Source: Isotricha intestinalis | Lineage: Eukaryota; Ciliophora; Litostomatea; Vestibuliferida; Isotrichidae | DNA length: 35,821 nt | Direction: 5' to 3' | Assembly (NCBI GenBank): GCA_023807065.1 | Contig: JAJJLU010003717.1 | Location: forward strand, 1 to 35,821 | In this document: positions 8,301 through 21,000 of the stretch, one piece after another | Layout of the letters: each line of letters begins with the position of its first letter | Position numbering within the stretch: position 1 is the first letter of the stretch | Notes under the pieces: generated by a model | The model's input: only the letters and a program-made list of their open reading frames with translations | The model's database searches: none | What the model was told of the DNA's origin: nothing | Translations under genes and position numbers: made by a program

Positions 8301-10265
8301 ATGGGTACAACAGACCTTTCCCCAAATCAAAAGCCAAAAATATCCCGTTCATCTTTTACATTCCACTACATAATTGGAAGAGGAGGATTTGGAAAAGTAT
8401 GGAAAGTGACAATAAAGCATACAAATAATTCCTATGCTTTAAAAGAGATGTCAAAAGTGAAGATAATAGATCGTAAATCAGAGTCTTCAATTTTATCAGA
8501 GCGCCACCTCCTAGCTCAACTACACCATCCATTCATCGTTAATATGTTTTACTCATTCCAAGATAGAGACAACCTTTACCTTTTGATGGATCTTCTTACA
8601 GGAGGTGATTTACGATATCATTTATGTAGACATAAAAAATTTACAGAAGATCAATCTAAATTTTTTATTAGTAATTTAATTTTAGCTTTAGAATATATTC
8701 ATCAAAATAAAATTATTCATAGAGATATTAAACCTGAAAATTTAGTTCTAGATAAAAATGGTTATTTACGTTTAACTGATTTTGGAGTTGCTAAAAAATA
8801 TAAAAAATATAATAATGAAGAAACTAGTGGAACACCAGGTTATATGGCACCTGAAGTATTATGTGCTCAAAATCATAGTTTTCCTGTTGATTATTTTGCT
8901 ATTGGTGTTTTAGGATATGAATTTATGCTTGGAACAAGACCTTATTTAGGGAAAAATAGAAAAGAAATTAAAGAATGTGTTTTAAGAAAACAAGTTCAAA
9001 TTAAAGGACATGAAATTCCTATTGGCTTTTCTTATGAAAGTGCTGATTTTGTAAATAAATTACTTCAAAGAAAAGTTTCTAATAGATTAGGAAGAAATGG
9101 AATTGAAGAATTAAAATCTCATCCTTGGTTTAATTGCTTTAAATGGGATGAAGTATTTGAGAAAAAAATTAGTAGTCCTTTTATTCCTGGAGATGGAGAT
9201 CATTTTGATAGAAAATATTGCTTAGGAGAAGATAAAATTGGAGAAAATACTTTGGAAAGATATTCTGAATATAAATTGAAAAAAGAATATTATGAAATTT
9301 TTAAAAATTATACTTATGATAATGTCAGTGAAGAAGAATTAAGAAAATTTTATGGGAAAGATAATGTTAGTACTAATTTAACTAGTAATAATAATTTTGT
9401 TGGAAATGAGAGTGAAAGTGATTCGAAAGGAAATAAAATTAAGAATAATAATTTAGGAGATAAGAATAATAATAATATTGGATTAATTCATAATAAAAGT
9501 AATAATAATTTCCATAATAACAACAGTAACAACGTATTTAATAACAATGGAAATCTTTTATTAAAAAGAAATAATTCTGTAAATGATAATATGATATTTC
9601 TTAATCATAATAGTAACAATAATATTAGTAGTGGTGAGAATAATATTAAAAATAATATAAAAAAATTTGATAAATTTGGAAAAGGAATATTAATGAAGAA
9701 TTTAACAATAAAAATTCAAAATGGTAAATTTATGAAAATGAATAATCATAATTTAACATTTAAAAATTATAATAAAGAAATATCAAGAAATGTATTTAAT
9801 TCTAAAAAAAAATTATTTGTATTTCATAACAATTTATCAGGATTAATTTCTCCATTAATATCAAATAGACAATCAAATCTTGAATTAAGTTCAGAAAAGA
9901 ATAGTATAAACATTGAAGATAAAATGGGAACATTAATAACCAATAATAGAAATAAAAAATTTCCTTTCATTGAAGGAACACAGAATAATTTAAAAAAATC
10001 ATCAAGTTCTTCAATGATATTTAATAAAATTAAAAAGAAAAGTGATTTTGATTCATATAAGAAATTTTTCCAGAAAAAAGATAAAAAAAATATAATGAAA
10101 AATACAGGATATCAATCACCTCAAAATTCTTTATTAAATATATTTTCTATAAATAAAAAATTTCCTATTTTTAATAAAATTTCTTCAGCTTCTCCTTCAA
10201 AAGGAATGAAAAGAAGTGATTCACAATTGGATTTTTTAAGGAAAAATAATAATAAACTATCTTAA
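8301..10265 (+). CDS. STK32/YANK-like AGC-group serine/threonine kinase with Asn-rich tail
   Basis: This 654-residue protein phosphorylates Ser/Thr. The kinase domain spans about residues 19-285. It has the Gly-rich loop GRGGFGKV (26-33), ATP lysine K48 (YALKEM), catalytic HRDIKPEN (H140-D142), DFG (D160-G162), GTPGYMAPEV and a C-lobe ending in HPWF. The phrases PFIVNMFYSFQD, LLTGGDLRYHL and, after the domain, WDEVFEKK then PFIPGDGDHFD are close to the STK32 (YANK) family. All catalytic residues are intact. About 370 residues follow: a short Lys/Tyr-rich helix, then Asn-rich low-complexity sequence with Ser/Lys segments, probably disordered. The protein starts Met-Gly, but position 6 is Leu, so N-myristoylation is doubtful. 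Base composition changes sharply near 8640. The next gene starts 95 bases after its stop on the same strand. Confidence 0.93.
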   Translation: MGTTDLSPNQKPKISRSSFTFHYIIGRGGFGKVWKVTIKHTNNSYALKEMSKVKIIDRKSESSILSERHLLAQLHHPFIVNMFYSFQDRDNLYLLMDLLTGGDLRYHLCRHKKFTEDQSKFFISNLILALEYIHQNKIIHRDIKPENLVLDKNGYLRLTDFGVAKKYKKYNNEETSGTPGYMAPEVLCAQNHSFPVDYFAIGVLGYEFMLGTRPYLGKNRKEIKECVLRKQVQIKGHEIPIGFSYESADFVNKLLQRKVSNRLGRNGIEELKSHPWFNCFKWDEVFEKKISSPFIPGDGDHFDRKYCLGEDKIGENTLERYSEYKLKKEYYEIFKNYTYDNVSEEELRKFYGKDNVSTNLTSNNNFVGNESESDSKGNKIKNNNLGDKNNNNIGLIHNKSNNNFHNNNSNNVFNNNGNLLLKRNNSVNDNMIFLNHNSNNNISSGENNIKNNIKKFDKFGKGILMKNLTIKIQNGKFMKMNNHNLTFKNYNKEISRNVFNSKKKLFVFHNNLSGLISPLISNRQSNLELSSEKNSINIEDKMGTLITNNRNKKFPFIEGTQNNLKKSSSSSMIFNKIKKKSDFDSYKKFFQKKDKKNIMKNTGYQSPQNSLLNIFSINKKFPIFNKISSASPSKGMKRSDSQLDFLRKNNNKLS

Positions 10266-10360
10266 TTAATAATTTTATATTTTTTATTATTTTATTATGT
10301 GAATATATATTATAAAAGCATTGAATTTATATATAATTATTAAATTATTTTTTTGAATTT

Positions 10361-11785
10361 ATGCAAACAGAGGAAAATGAAGATAAAAATTTAGATAAGA
10401 ATAATAAGGAAAAATCAAATAAAATCGAATCTACACCTCATGAATTATCAAAAGTAAATGAAATAAAAGAAAAATCAAAAAATAAATTATCTTTTTTAGT
10501 TTTAACTTTAACAATAAGTTTTAGTATATTTCCTAATTTAGCTTTAACATTTTTTTTCAAAGACACTTTAAAATTAACTCCAAGTCAAATATCACTTATA
10601 TATTCTATATATGTTATACCAGATATTATTCAACCTCTTTTTGGTTTAATTTCAGATTTTTTCCCTATTTGTGGTTATAGAAGGAAAATATATATAATTT
10701 TATCAGGATTAATTCAAGCAGTTAATTGGTATTTTTTACCTTATTTAAAATCTAAATTTTTATCTATTATTGATACTACTATTGCTTTTACTTTTTTAAC
10801 TTTTAGTTGTATATTATTAGATGCTATTAATATTGAATCAAGTCAAAAAAGCGGAAAAAAAATTAATAAATATAGTTCTTTTAGTTTGATTAAAAATATA
10901 GGAATGGTGGTGTGTGCTATTATTCGAAGTTATGCTATACAAAGTTTCTCTATTGAAAATATTTTTAAGATAAATGGTTTAATTTCTTTCTTTAATATTA
11001 TTGGAGGTTTTTTATATAATGAAAAAATCTTTATTAAAAATAAAACTTATAATTATTCGAAACTTTCTGAAGATGAAGATAAAAATAATAAAAATATAGA
11101 AAAAGAAATTATTTCATTTTCAAATTTAATTAAATTTATAAATAATAAAGAAGTATTAATACCTTTAATTTATATATTTTTCTTTTCATGTGTTCCATCA
11201 TATTATCAAACAGCGTTTTATTATTTATCAAACATTAAAAATTTTTCTAAAGGAGACATTGGAAAAATGACATTATTATTATTTTTTAATAGAATGATAA
11301 TATCATATATCTATAAAAATTATCTAAAAAATACAAACTCAAAATTAATAATAACATTATCTTCATTGATAACATTTTTAGGTTCATTCATATTTTATAT
11401 CTGGTCAAAATATATAATAAATTATAAATATATAGCATTTATTTCAATTAGTATTTATTCTTCTTTTGGTTCTTTAGGTTTAATGCCTTTATTTGGTTTA
11501 GCTTTTGTCATTTCTCCTGAAAAATATGAAGGAAGTGTTTATAGTCTATTTTCTAGTAGCGCTAGCATTGGAGCTTGTCTAAGTTTATTATTAAGTTCTT
11601 TTCTTGCTTCAATATTTAAAATTAATGGTAGTAATTTCAATTATTTTCATGAAATGATTTTATTTAATAGTTTCTTAATTTTAATACCTGTTATTCCTTT
11701 ATTTTTTATTCCTGGAAAATATTTAACTCATTTTAATAATGAATCTGTTCAAGAAGTTAAAATTGAAATGAAAGATGAACAATAA
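10361..11785 (+). CDS. major facilitator transporter of the folate-biopterin (BT1/FBT) type
   Basis: This 474-residue membrane protein has about 12 hydrophobic helices, from about residue 45 to 455, after a charged cytoplasmic N-terminal tail of about 40 residues. FBT-family features are clear in the first helices. These are a Lys-Asp pair after helix 1 (FFFKDTLKL), then LTPSQISLIYSIYVIPDIIQP, then the loop GLISDFFPICGYRRK. In the family the loop reads G.SD...I.GYRR.PY. Known members import folate, biopterin or S-adenosylmethionine across the plasma or plastid membrane; the substrate here cannot be told. The central loop, near residues 225-255, is Asn/Lys/Glu-rich. It follows the kinase gene by 95 bases and converges with the giant coiled-coil gene across 219 bases of featureless AT-rich DNA. 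Confidence 0.88.
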   Translation: MQTEENEDKNLDKNNKEKSNKIESTPHELSKVNEIKEKSKNKLSFLVLTLTISFSIFPNLALTFFFKDTLKLTPSQISLIYSIYVIPDIIQPLFGLISDFFPICGYRRKIYIILSGLIQAVNWYFLPYLKSKFLSIIDTTIAFTFLTFSCILLDAINIESSQKSGKKINKYSSFSLIKNIGMVVCAIIRSYAIQSFSIENIFKINGLISFFNIIGGFLYNEKIFIKNKTYNYSKLSEDEDKNNKNIEKEIISFSNLIKFINNKEVLIPLIYIFFFSCVPSYYQTAFYYLSNIKNFSKGDIGKMTLLLFFNRMIISYIYKNYLKNTNSKLIITLSSLITFLGSFIFYIWSKYIINYKYIAFISISIYSSFGSLGLMPLFGLAFVISPEKYEGSVYSLFSSSASIGACLSLLLSSFLASIFKINGSNFNYFHEMILFNSFLILIPVIPLFFIPGKYLTHFNNESVQEVKIEMKDEQ

Positions 11786-12004
11786 AAACTTTTAAATGTA
11801 ATTTATTTGTTAAAAAGTTTTAAATATTAAAAAATATTGAAATTTTTCTATTTAAAAAATATAAACTATAAATAAAAATAAATTAATTTTATTCGCAAAT
11901 ACATAAATATATTTCTCAAATAAATATTTTAATATATATTTATTAAAAAAGGAGTAAATCAAAAAAAAACACAAAATTAAAAAACTTTAAAAACATTTTA
12001 ATAA

Positions 12005-15000
12005 TTATCCTTTATTTTTATTATTTGAAGCAAAGCTTCTAAATTTTCCAATTAATTGATAAATATCTTCATCAGTCAAACCTAATTGTTTAAAAATAGA
12101 ACCAAGAGTTAATTTAACATTTGGAGTTAAATTAATTTGACCTAAAAGAGAATCAACAGACATAATTAAACTATTAGTTAATTTATTTCCATTTGAATTT
12201 CCATAAGTAAATAAACCTGCATTATTAAAATCTTCAATAATATCATCAAAATTATAATCATCTATAAATTGTGAATTACTATTTAAATCTTCTTCTATAA
12301 ATGAAATTCCTATAAAATTATCTCCTTGTTTCATATTCTTCATTGTTGTTTGTAATGTTTTATTTTCTCTTCTTAATTTATCTATTGTTTCTAATAATCT
12401 ATCTTGGTTAATATCTCCTGTTTTTTTTCTATTTATTAATTTAGCAAAATTTAAGTTTAATAAATTATATTCATTTTCTTTTTTTGATAATTTACGTAAT
12501 AAAGTAGCTTGATAATCTTTTAATTCTTCAATTTGTTGAAGTAAATCATATGAATTATTAACTTGTATTTGACCAAATTCTTCAAATTTTTTTTCATTAT
12601 CAACATAAATCCAAATATAATCTTTAATATTATCTTTCTCTTCAATATTATTAATATTTGTACTATTATTATTATTATTATTATTATCATTTAATTTTTT
12701 TTTAAATAAAATCCATTTAAATTTCTTAAATTGAGCACATTTAATTAATTCATATTTTTCAGGAGTGATATAATCAACATTTTCTTCTAAATCATTTTTA
12801 GGAATAGAAGTTAAATTCATTAAATTTTTTTTTCTTAATTTTTCTAACTCATTATGAGTATTTGCTAATTGTTCATTAGCACTATCTAATTTTTGTTGAT
12901 AATCACTTAATTTACTACTTAATCTAGAAATTTTACCTTTTAATCTATCAGTATTATTTCCATCTTCTTCAAAAATTTTTTTTTCGTTTTCTAATTTTTT
13001 TATTTTTTCAGTTAATTCTAAATTTTTATCTTTTTCATTTTTAATATCTAATTCATATTGATCTAATAAATTTTCATCGTCATCTAATTTATTATTTAAA
13101 TTTTGTATTTCATCTTCTTTATCTCTTAATTCAACATTTAATTGTCTAATTTTTGAGATTAAATCATTTCTTTTAGAAATATTTTTATCATTTTGAGCAA
13201 GTAAATCATCTTTATCTTTAATTTGTTTTTGTAAAGTATTAATTAAACTTTCATTTTCTTTAATATTCATTTTATGATGAGCTTTTAATTCAATCATTTC
13301 TGCTTTTAATTTTATTCTTTCTTCATCAGTTTTTCTTTTTAATTCATCATAATCTTTATCTATACTACGTAATTTTTTATTTAAATTTTCATTTTTTAAA
13401 CTTATATCATGATATTTATCTCTTAAAGAATCTAATTCTGTTTTTAATTTTATATTTTCTTCATCTAATTGATCATTCTCTTTATTTAAATCTTGAATTT
13501 CAATATCTTTTTGTTTTAAAGATTTTAATTCTTTTTTATATTTATCATTTAATTCATTATAATTTTTTAATAATTTCTCTTTTGATGATGTTAAATCTGT
13601 TATTTGATTATTTAATTGTTTTATTTCATTATTATTATTATTATTTTTTAAATTTGTTTTATTTTCATTTTTATTATTTGAACTCTTTTCTTCTGTTTTA
13701 TTACTTAATTCTTTTATTTTATTATTTAAATCTTGATTATCTATTTTTAAATTTTCTATTTCTTTCTTTAAATCTTCTTTTTCATTTTCTTTTGTTTCTA
13801 TTTCATTTTCTAAATTTTTAATTTGATTTTCTAAAGTTTTAATTTTATTTTCATTTAAAGAAATTAATTCTGTTTTTAATCCTAATTTATTTGTAAATGA
13901 TTCTAATTCTTCTTTTTTAGTATTTATTTCTTCGTTTAAATTCTTAATTTCTTTTTTTAAATTATCGATTTCATTTTTTAATTTTTTATTTTCTATTTCA
14001 TTCTCTTTTTTCATATCATCAATTTCTTTATTTTTTACTTGAATATCATTTTCAAAATCTGAAATTTTTTTTAATGAATCTTTTTCATTTGTTTCTAATT
14101 TTTTTATTTGAGAATTTATTTCTTCAATTTCAGATAATAAATTTTTATTTTCCTCTTCAATAATTTCTTTTTCTTTTGTTAAATTTTCAAATTTATTTTT
14201 TGTATTTTTTAAACTATTATTTTCTTCTTGAATTTTTTTTAAATGTTTTGTTAAGTTATCATATTCTGTTTTTATATTTTTTAAATTATTATATTCATTT
14301 TGAATTGTTTTTAATGTATTATTTTCTTCTTCTAAAGCTTCAATATCTTTTATTAAATTATCATTTTCTTCTTTTATATTTTTTAATTTATTATTTTCTT
14401 CTTCTAATTCTTCAATGTCTTTTATTAAATTATCATTTTCTTCTTTAATATTTTTTAATTTATTATTTTCTTCTTCTAATTCTTCAATGTCTTTTATTAA
14501 ATTATCATTTTCTTCTTTTAAATTTTTTAATTTATTATTTTCTTTTTCTAATTCTTCAATGTCTTTTATTAAATTATCATTTTCTTCTTTAATATTTTTT
14601 AATTTATTATTTTCTTTTTCTAATTCTTCAATTTCTTTATTATATTTATCTTCATTATTTTTAATGTTTTCTTTTAAAGTTTCTATTTCTTTTGTTAAAG
14701 TTTCTTTTTCTTTTTGAATATTTTTTAAACTTTTATTTTCTTCTTTTAATTTTTCAAATTCTTTATTTTGTTTATTATATTTATCTTGTATAGTTTTTAA
14801 ATTTTTATTTTCTTCTTTTAATTTATCATTTTCTTTTATTTGTTTATCATATTTATCTTGAATATTTTTTAAATTTTTATTATCTTCTTTTAATTTATTA
14901 TTTTCTTTTATTTGTTCATTATATTTATCTTGAATATTATTTAATTTTATATTATCATCTTCTAATTTTTCAATTTCTTTATTATATTCATCATTTATTT

Positions 15001-18000
15001 TTTTTAAATTTGTATTTTCATCTTTCATTGTTTCAAATTCTTTTGTTTGTTTATCATATTCATTTTTTATATTTAGTAAATTTTTATTTTCTTTATCTAA
15101 ATTTTCAATATCCTTTATTTGAATGTTATATTGATTTTCTACATTTTTTAATCTATCATTATCTTCTTTTATTGTCTTAAAACTTTTTGTTAAATCTTCA
15201 TATTCTTTTTCTATTTCTTTTAATTTATTAGTTTCTTCTTCTAATAGATTTAATTCTTTTATTAAATTTTCTTTTTCATCTTTAATTATTTTATTTTCAT
15301 TTTTTAATTTTTCATAATCTTTGCTTTGTTCATTATAATTATTCTTTATTTTATTTAAATTATTATTTTCATTTTTTAATTGTTCATAAGCTTTATTTTG
15401 TTCTTCATAATCATTCTTTATTTTATTATTTTCTTCTTTTAATTTTTCATAATCTTTATTTTGTTCTTCATAGTTATTCTTTATTTTATTATGTTCTTCT
15501 ATTAATAATTCATAATTATTTTTTTGTTCATTATAATTGTTTTTTATTTTATTTAAATTATTAATTTCTTCTTTTAATGTCATTATTTCTTTATTTTTCT
15601 TTTCATTATCTAATTTGAAATTTTTTAAATCATTATTATCTTTTTCTAAAGTTTTTAAAGTTTTGTTTTGTTTATCATAATTATTTTTAACTTCTTTTAA
15701 TTGATTATTTTCATTTTCTAAAATCTCACATTTTTTAATTAAATTTTGATATTCTTTTTCAACACCCATTAAATTATTATTATCTTCTTTTAATATTTTA
15801 ATTTCTTTAATTGTTTTTTCATATTCATTTTTAATACCTTTTAAATTTATATTTTCTTGACTTAAAGTATCAATTTCTTTTTTTTGTTTATTAAAATCAT
15901 TTTCTTTTTCTTTTAATTTATTTTTTTCTTTTTCAATATTATTATTAAGAACACTTATTTCCTTTTCTTTATTTAAAATTATATTATTAAGTTCTTCTAT
16001 TTTATTCAAATTTTCTTTTTCTTTTAAATTATATTCTTCTTGTTTTTTATTTAAATTATCTAAATCTTTTTTATTTTTATTATAATCATTTAATAATTTT
16101 TCATTTTCTTTTAAAATTTCTTTATTTTCATTAGTTAATTTTTCATTTTCTTTATCTAATTTTTCTAAATCTTTTTCAATATTATTTTTTTCATTATTTA
16201 TTTCAATAATTTGATTTGATAAATATTCATTTTCAATTTTTAATTTATTAAATTGTTGATTTATATTATTTTTTTCTTTTTCAATTAAATTTAATTTTTG
16301 AATTAAATCGACATTCTCAGTTTTATTTGAATTATTTTTTTTATTTAAATCTTGATTTTCAATTTTAATTGAATTTAAATTATCTTTTAATTCCTCATTT
16401 TCTATTTTTATTTTATTTAATTCATCATTTAAATCTTCTTTTTCCTTTTTAAATGTATTTATTTGTTTAAGTAATATTTCCTTATTATTTTTCATTAAAT
16501 TAATTTCTCGATTTAAATCTTTTTTTTCTCTATTTAAATTATTTATTTGTTTATTAAAATCTTCTTTATCTTTTTTTATTTTTTCAATATTTTTATTTAA
16601 ATTTTCTTTTTCTTCTTTATTTAATTCTATTTCTTTGTTTAATTCTTCTTTTTCTTCATTAATAATATTTATTTTATTATTTAATTCTAATTTTTCTTTT
16701 TGAATATTGTTAATTTGATTTAATAATTCATCTTTTTCATTTTTAATTTTATTAATTTCTTTATTTAAATCTTTCTTTTCATTATTTGATTTTTTAATTA
16801 AATCTTTATTTTCATTTTTTAAATTAGTATTTTCTTGAATTAAATTTTCTTTTTCTTTCTTATTTAAATCATTTTCATTAATTAATTCTTCTTTTTCTTT
16901 TTGAATTATATTTATTTCTTCATTTAAATTTTCATTTTCTTTTTTTATTTTTGTTATCACTTTATTTAATTCTTTCTTTTCATTTTTTAAAGAATTATTT
17001 TCTTTAATTATATTATCTTTTTCTTCATTAATTAATTCTATTTGTTTATTTGATTCTTCTTTTTCTTCTTTAATTAAACTTAATTCCTTATTTAATTCTT
17101 CATTTTCTTTCTTTATTTTTATAATTTCTTTATTTGTGTTTTCTTTTTCATTCTTTATTGTTTTATTTAAATTTTCTTTTTCATTATAAATTAAAGTATA
17201 TTTCTCTTCAATTTGTTTTTTTTCATCATTAATTAATTTAATCTTTTTATTTAAATCTTCTTTCTCATTTTTTAATAAATCTAAGTTATTAATTAAAGAT
17301 TCATTTTCTTGATTTATAATATTTAATTTTTTATTTAATTCATCTTTTTCTTTTTTTAATAAATTTTTTTCTTTAATTAAAGTATCTTTTTCTTTATTTA
17401 TAGTTTCAATTGTTTTACCTGAGTTTTTTTGTTTTGTATTCATTAATTCATTTTTTTTAATTAAATCTTCTTTTTCATTATTAATACTTTTAATTTCATT
17501 ATTTAAATCTTCCTTTTCTTTATTAATTAATTCCAATTTTTTATTTAATTCTTCTTTTTCATTATTAATTAATTCCAATTTTTTATTTAATTCTTCTTTT
17601 TCATTATTAATTATTTTTTGAGATTCTAATAAATCATTATTTATTTTTTTTAAATCTTCTTTTTCTTTCTTTAACAAATTGATTTGTGTCTTAAAATTAT
17701 TGTTTTCTTTTTTAATTGAATTTTTCTCTTTAATCAAATTTTCTTTTTGATTCTTTATTGTTTCAATTTCTTTATTTGTATTTTTTTGTTCATTATTTTT
17801 TGAATTTATTTCATTGATTAATTCTTCTTTTTCATTTTTTAAATCTTCAATTATTTTATTTAATTCTTCTTTTTCATTATTTAAATTTATTAATTTTTTA
17901 TTTAAATTTTCTTTTTCATTTTTAAATAAATTTTTTTGTTTTATTTCTTCTTCTTTTTCTTTCTTTAATGTATTTATTCCTTTATTTAATTCTTCTTTTT

Positions 18001-21000
18001 CATTATTCAATAAATCTAACTCTTTATTTAATTCTTCTTTTTCTTTTTCAAATGAGTCTATTTCATTAATTAAATTCTTTTTTTCTTTATTTATTATATC
18101 ATATTTTTTATTCAATTCTTCTTTTTCTTTTTTAATTGATTCTAATTTTTTATTTAAATTATCTTTTTCTTTTAAAATATTATTCTTTTCATCTAAAATA
18201 TTATTAAAGTCTTCTTTTAAATTATTAATATTATTATCATTATTTTCTTTTAATGTTTTTTTTTCATTGGTTAATAAATTTATTTTATTTAAATAACTTT
18301 CATTTTTTGAAATTAAAGAATCTTTCTCTTCTTTTATTTCATTTAATTCTTTTTCTAATTTTTTAATTTCATTTTCTTTGTTTTCAATTTCTCTATTATT
18401 ATCTTTTTGTTGTTTTTCTAAATTCATTTTATATTTATTAATATCTTTCTCTAAATTTTTTATGGTATTGTTTTTATTTAAATTATCCTTTTCAATTTTA
18501 TCACTTTCTAATTTAATTTCTTGAATTTGTTTATTTAATTCTAAAATATTTTTATCAGATTCTTTTAATTTTTTTTCTAATTCTTTTTTATAATTTAATA
18601 ACTCATTATTACTTAAAGATAATTTTGAATTATCTTTTTTTAATTTAGAAATTTCACTATTATTATTAGAAATATTTTTTTCAAAACTTTTTATCTTTTC
18701 TAAAAGATTATTTATATTCTCTTGTTTTTTATCATTTTCTGAATTTAAATTTATTATCAATTCTTCTTTTTCTTCTTTTTCTTTTGTTAAAGTATTTTTT
18801 TCATTTGTAATATTATCTTTTTCATTGATTAATTCTTTATTTTCTTTTTTTAAATTATTAATCATTTTTTTCAAATTATCTATTTCATTCTTATCATTTG
18901 TATTTATTTTATTAAAATCAACAACTAATTCAGTATTCTTTTTTAAAATTTCTGAATTTTCTTTTCTTAATTTTTCAAGTGATTCTTTATATTTAATTGA
19001 TGTTTCTTCAATTTCCTTATTTAATTTATTATTAGATTTAACAATATCATTATAATCATTCTTTAGTTTTTCTATTATTGATTGATTATCTTTTTTACTT
19101 GATTCATGTTTTCCATTTAATTCTGAAATTATAATTTTTAAATTTTTATTTTTTTCTAATGTATCTTTAATATTTTTATTGATTAATTCATTTTGATTTC
19201 TTAATTTTTCTATTTCTTTCTTTAAATTAATTGTTTCATTTGTATTTTTTAATTTTATTTCTTCAATGTTATTCGTTAAATTTTGAATTTGTTCTTCCGA
19301 GTTATTTTTAATTTCTTCAATTTCTTTATTTAATTTATTTATATTTTCTTGTAATTCATTTTTTTGATTTTCAAGAATATTATTCTTGTTTTTATTATTT
19401 ATATTATCATTCTCATATTTATTAATTTTATTTTGATATTCTAATTTATTTTTTTCTATTTTTTGTTTTAACATTTCAACTTCATTTTCTTTTAATATTA
19501 ATTTATTTTCAGAATCTTTTAATAAATTTTTATACTTTTCATTAGTTTGATTATAATTTTCGATTTTATTATCTTTATCTCTAATATTATTCATTAATTG
19601 TAATTCATTAGCTTTTTTTTTATTTAATTCTTCTTGAAGAATGTTAATTTCTTTATTTATTTCTAATAATTTTTTTCTTAAATTTTCAGTTTGACTTTCA
19701 GACACATTCATATTTTGATTAAATATTTTAATTTCATCTTCTTGTTTTTTTATTTTTTCATTTAATGAATTTATAGTTAAATTTTTTAATTGGATTTCAT
19801 TATTTAAAGTATCTATTTGTTGTTTTAATTCATCTTCTCTTTGATTAAATAATAGAATTTGTTTTTTTATATTTTCTTCTTTTTCTAAATTATTTACTTT
19901 ATATTCTCCTATAACATTACTTAATTTTAAAGTTAATTCTTTTTCTGAAATAATAGTTTTATTTAATTTTTCAATTTCTGTTTTTTGTTTAAGTAATAAA
20001 TCATTCTTTTCGGAAATTGTATTTTTATAATTCTCATTTTCATTAATTAATCCTTTATTAATTTCAATTATTTCTTTTAATTTATTACTTAATGCTGTAT
20101 TATTATTATTTTTATTTTCTATTTCTTCATTACTTTCTTCTAATAATTTAACATAATTCTCTTTCATTTTTTTAAATTCTTCTTCAAGTTTTTCTTTTTC
20201 ATTATTTAAAATTAAAATATTATTTTCTAAAGTATCATTTATTTCTTTTAAAGAATTCAATTCATTTTCTTTTTCTTTTTGTAAAGTATTATTCTTAGTT
20301 TCTAATAATTTAGCAGATAATTCAATATTTTTTTTACTTAACAGAGATAATTGAGTTTCTAAAAATTTAATTTGTTCTTGAGAATAATTTTTATTGGTAT
20401 TATTATTCATATTTTGATTTTCAAGAAATTCTTTAGTCTTTGTTAAAGCATTATTTAAACTATTAAGTTGGATTTCTAAATCTGAATTTTTTGTTTTTAA
20501 TTGTGTTATTTCATCTTTTAATAAAGATATTCTATTATTATTTTCTAAATTACTTTGTTGAATTTGATTATTTTTTTTTGTTAACTTTAAATTTAAATCT
20601 TCATTTTTCTTTTTTAATTCTTCATATTCACTTTTTAATACATTAATACTATTATCTTTAAGAAATTTTTGAGCATTATCATTTCCTTTATAATTCATAT
20701 TTAAAGTACTTTTTAATGAAGTTTTATTTTTTAATTTCTCTATTTCTTTTCTTAATTCGATATTTTCATTTTTCATTAATTGATAATCTTCATAAGAACT
20801 AATTGAAATATTATTTTTTAATTTTTCATTTTCTGAATTCTTCTTTAAATAAGGAGAAATTAATTGTTTGATTAAAGTTTTTTCTTTTTCTAAAGTTGTT
20901 TTTAAAGAATTGTCAACGTATTTAACATTTTTTATTTCTTTTAAATTTGCAAAAAATTTAGTAATTCCATTAGAAATTTTTTCTAATTCCTTTTTATATT

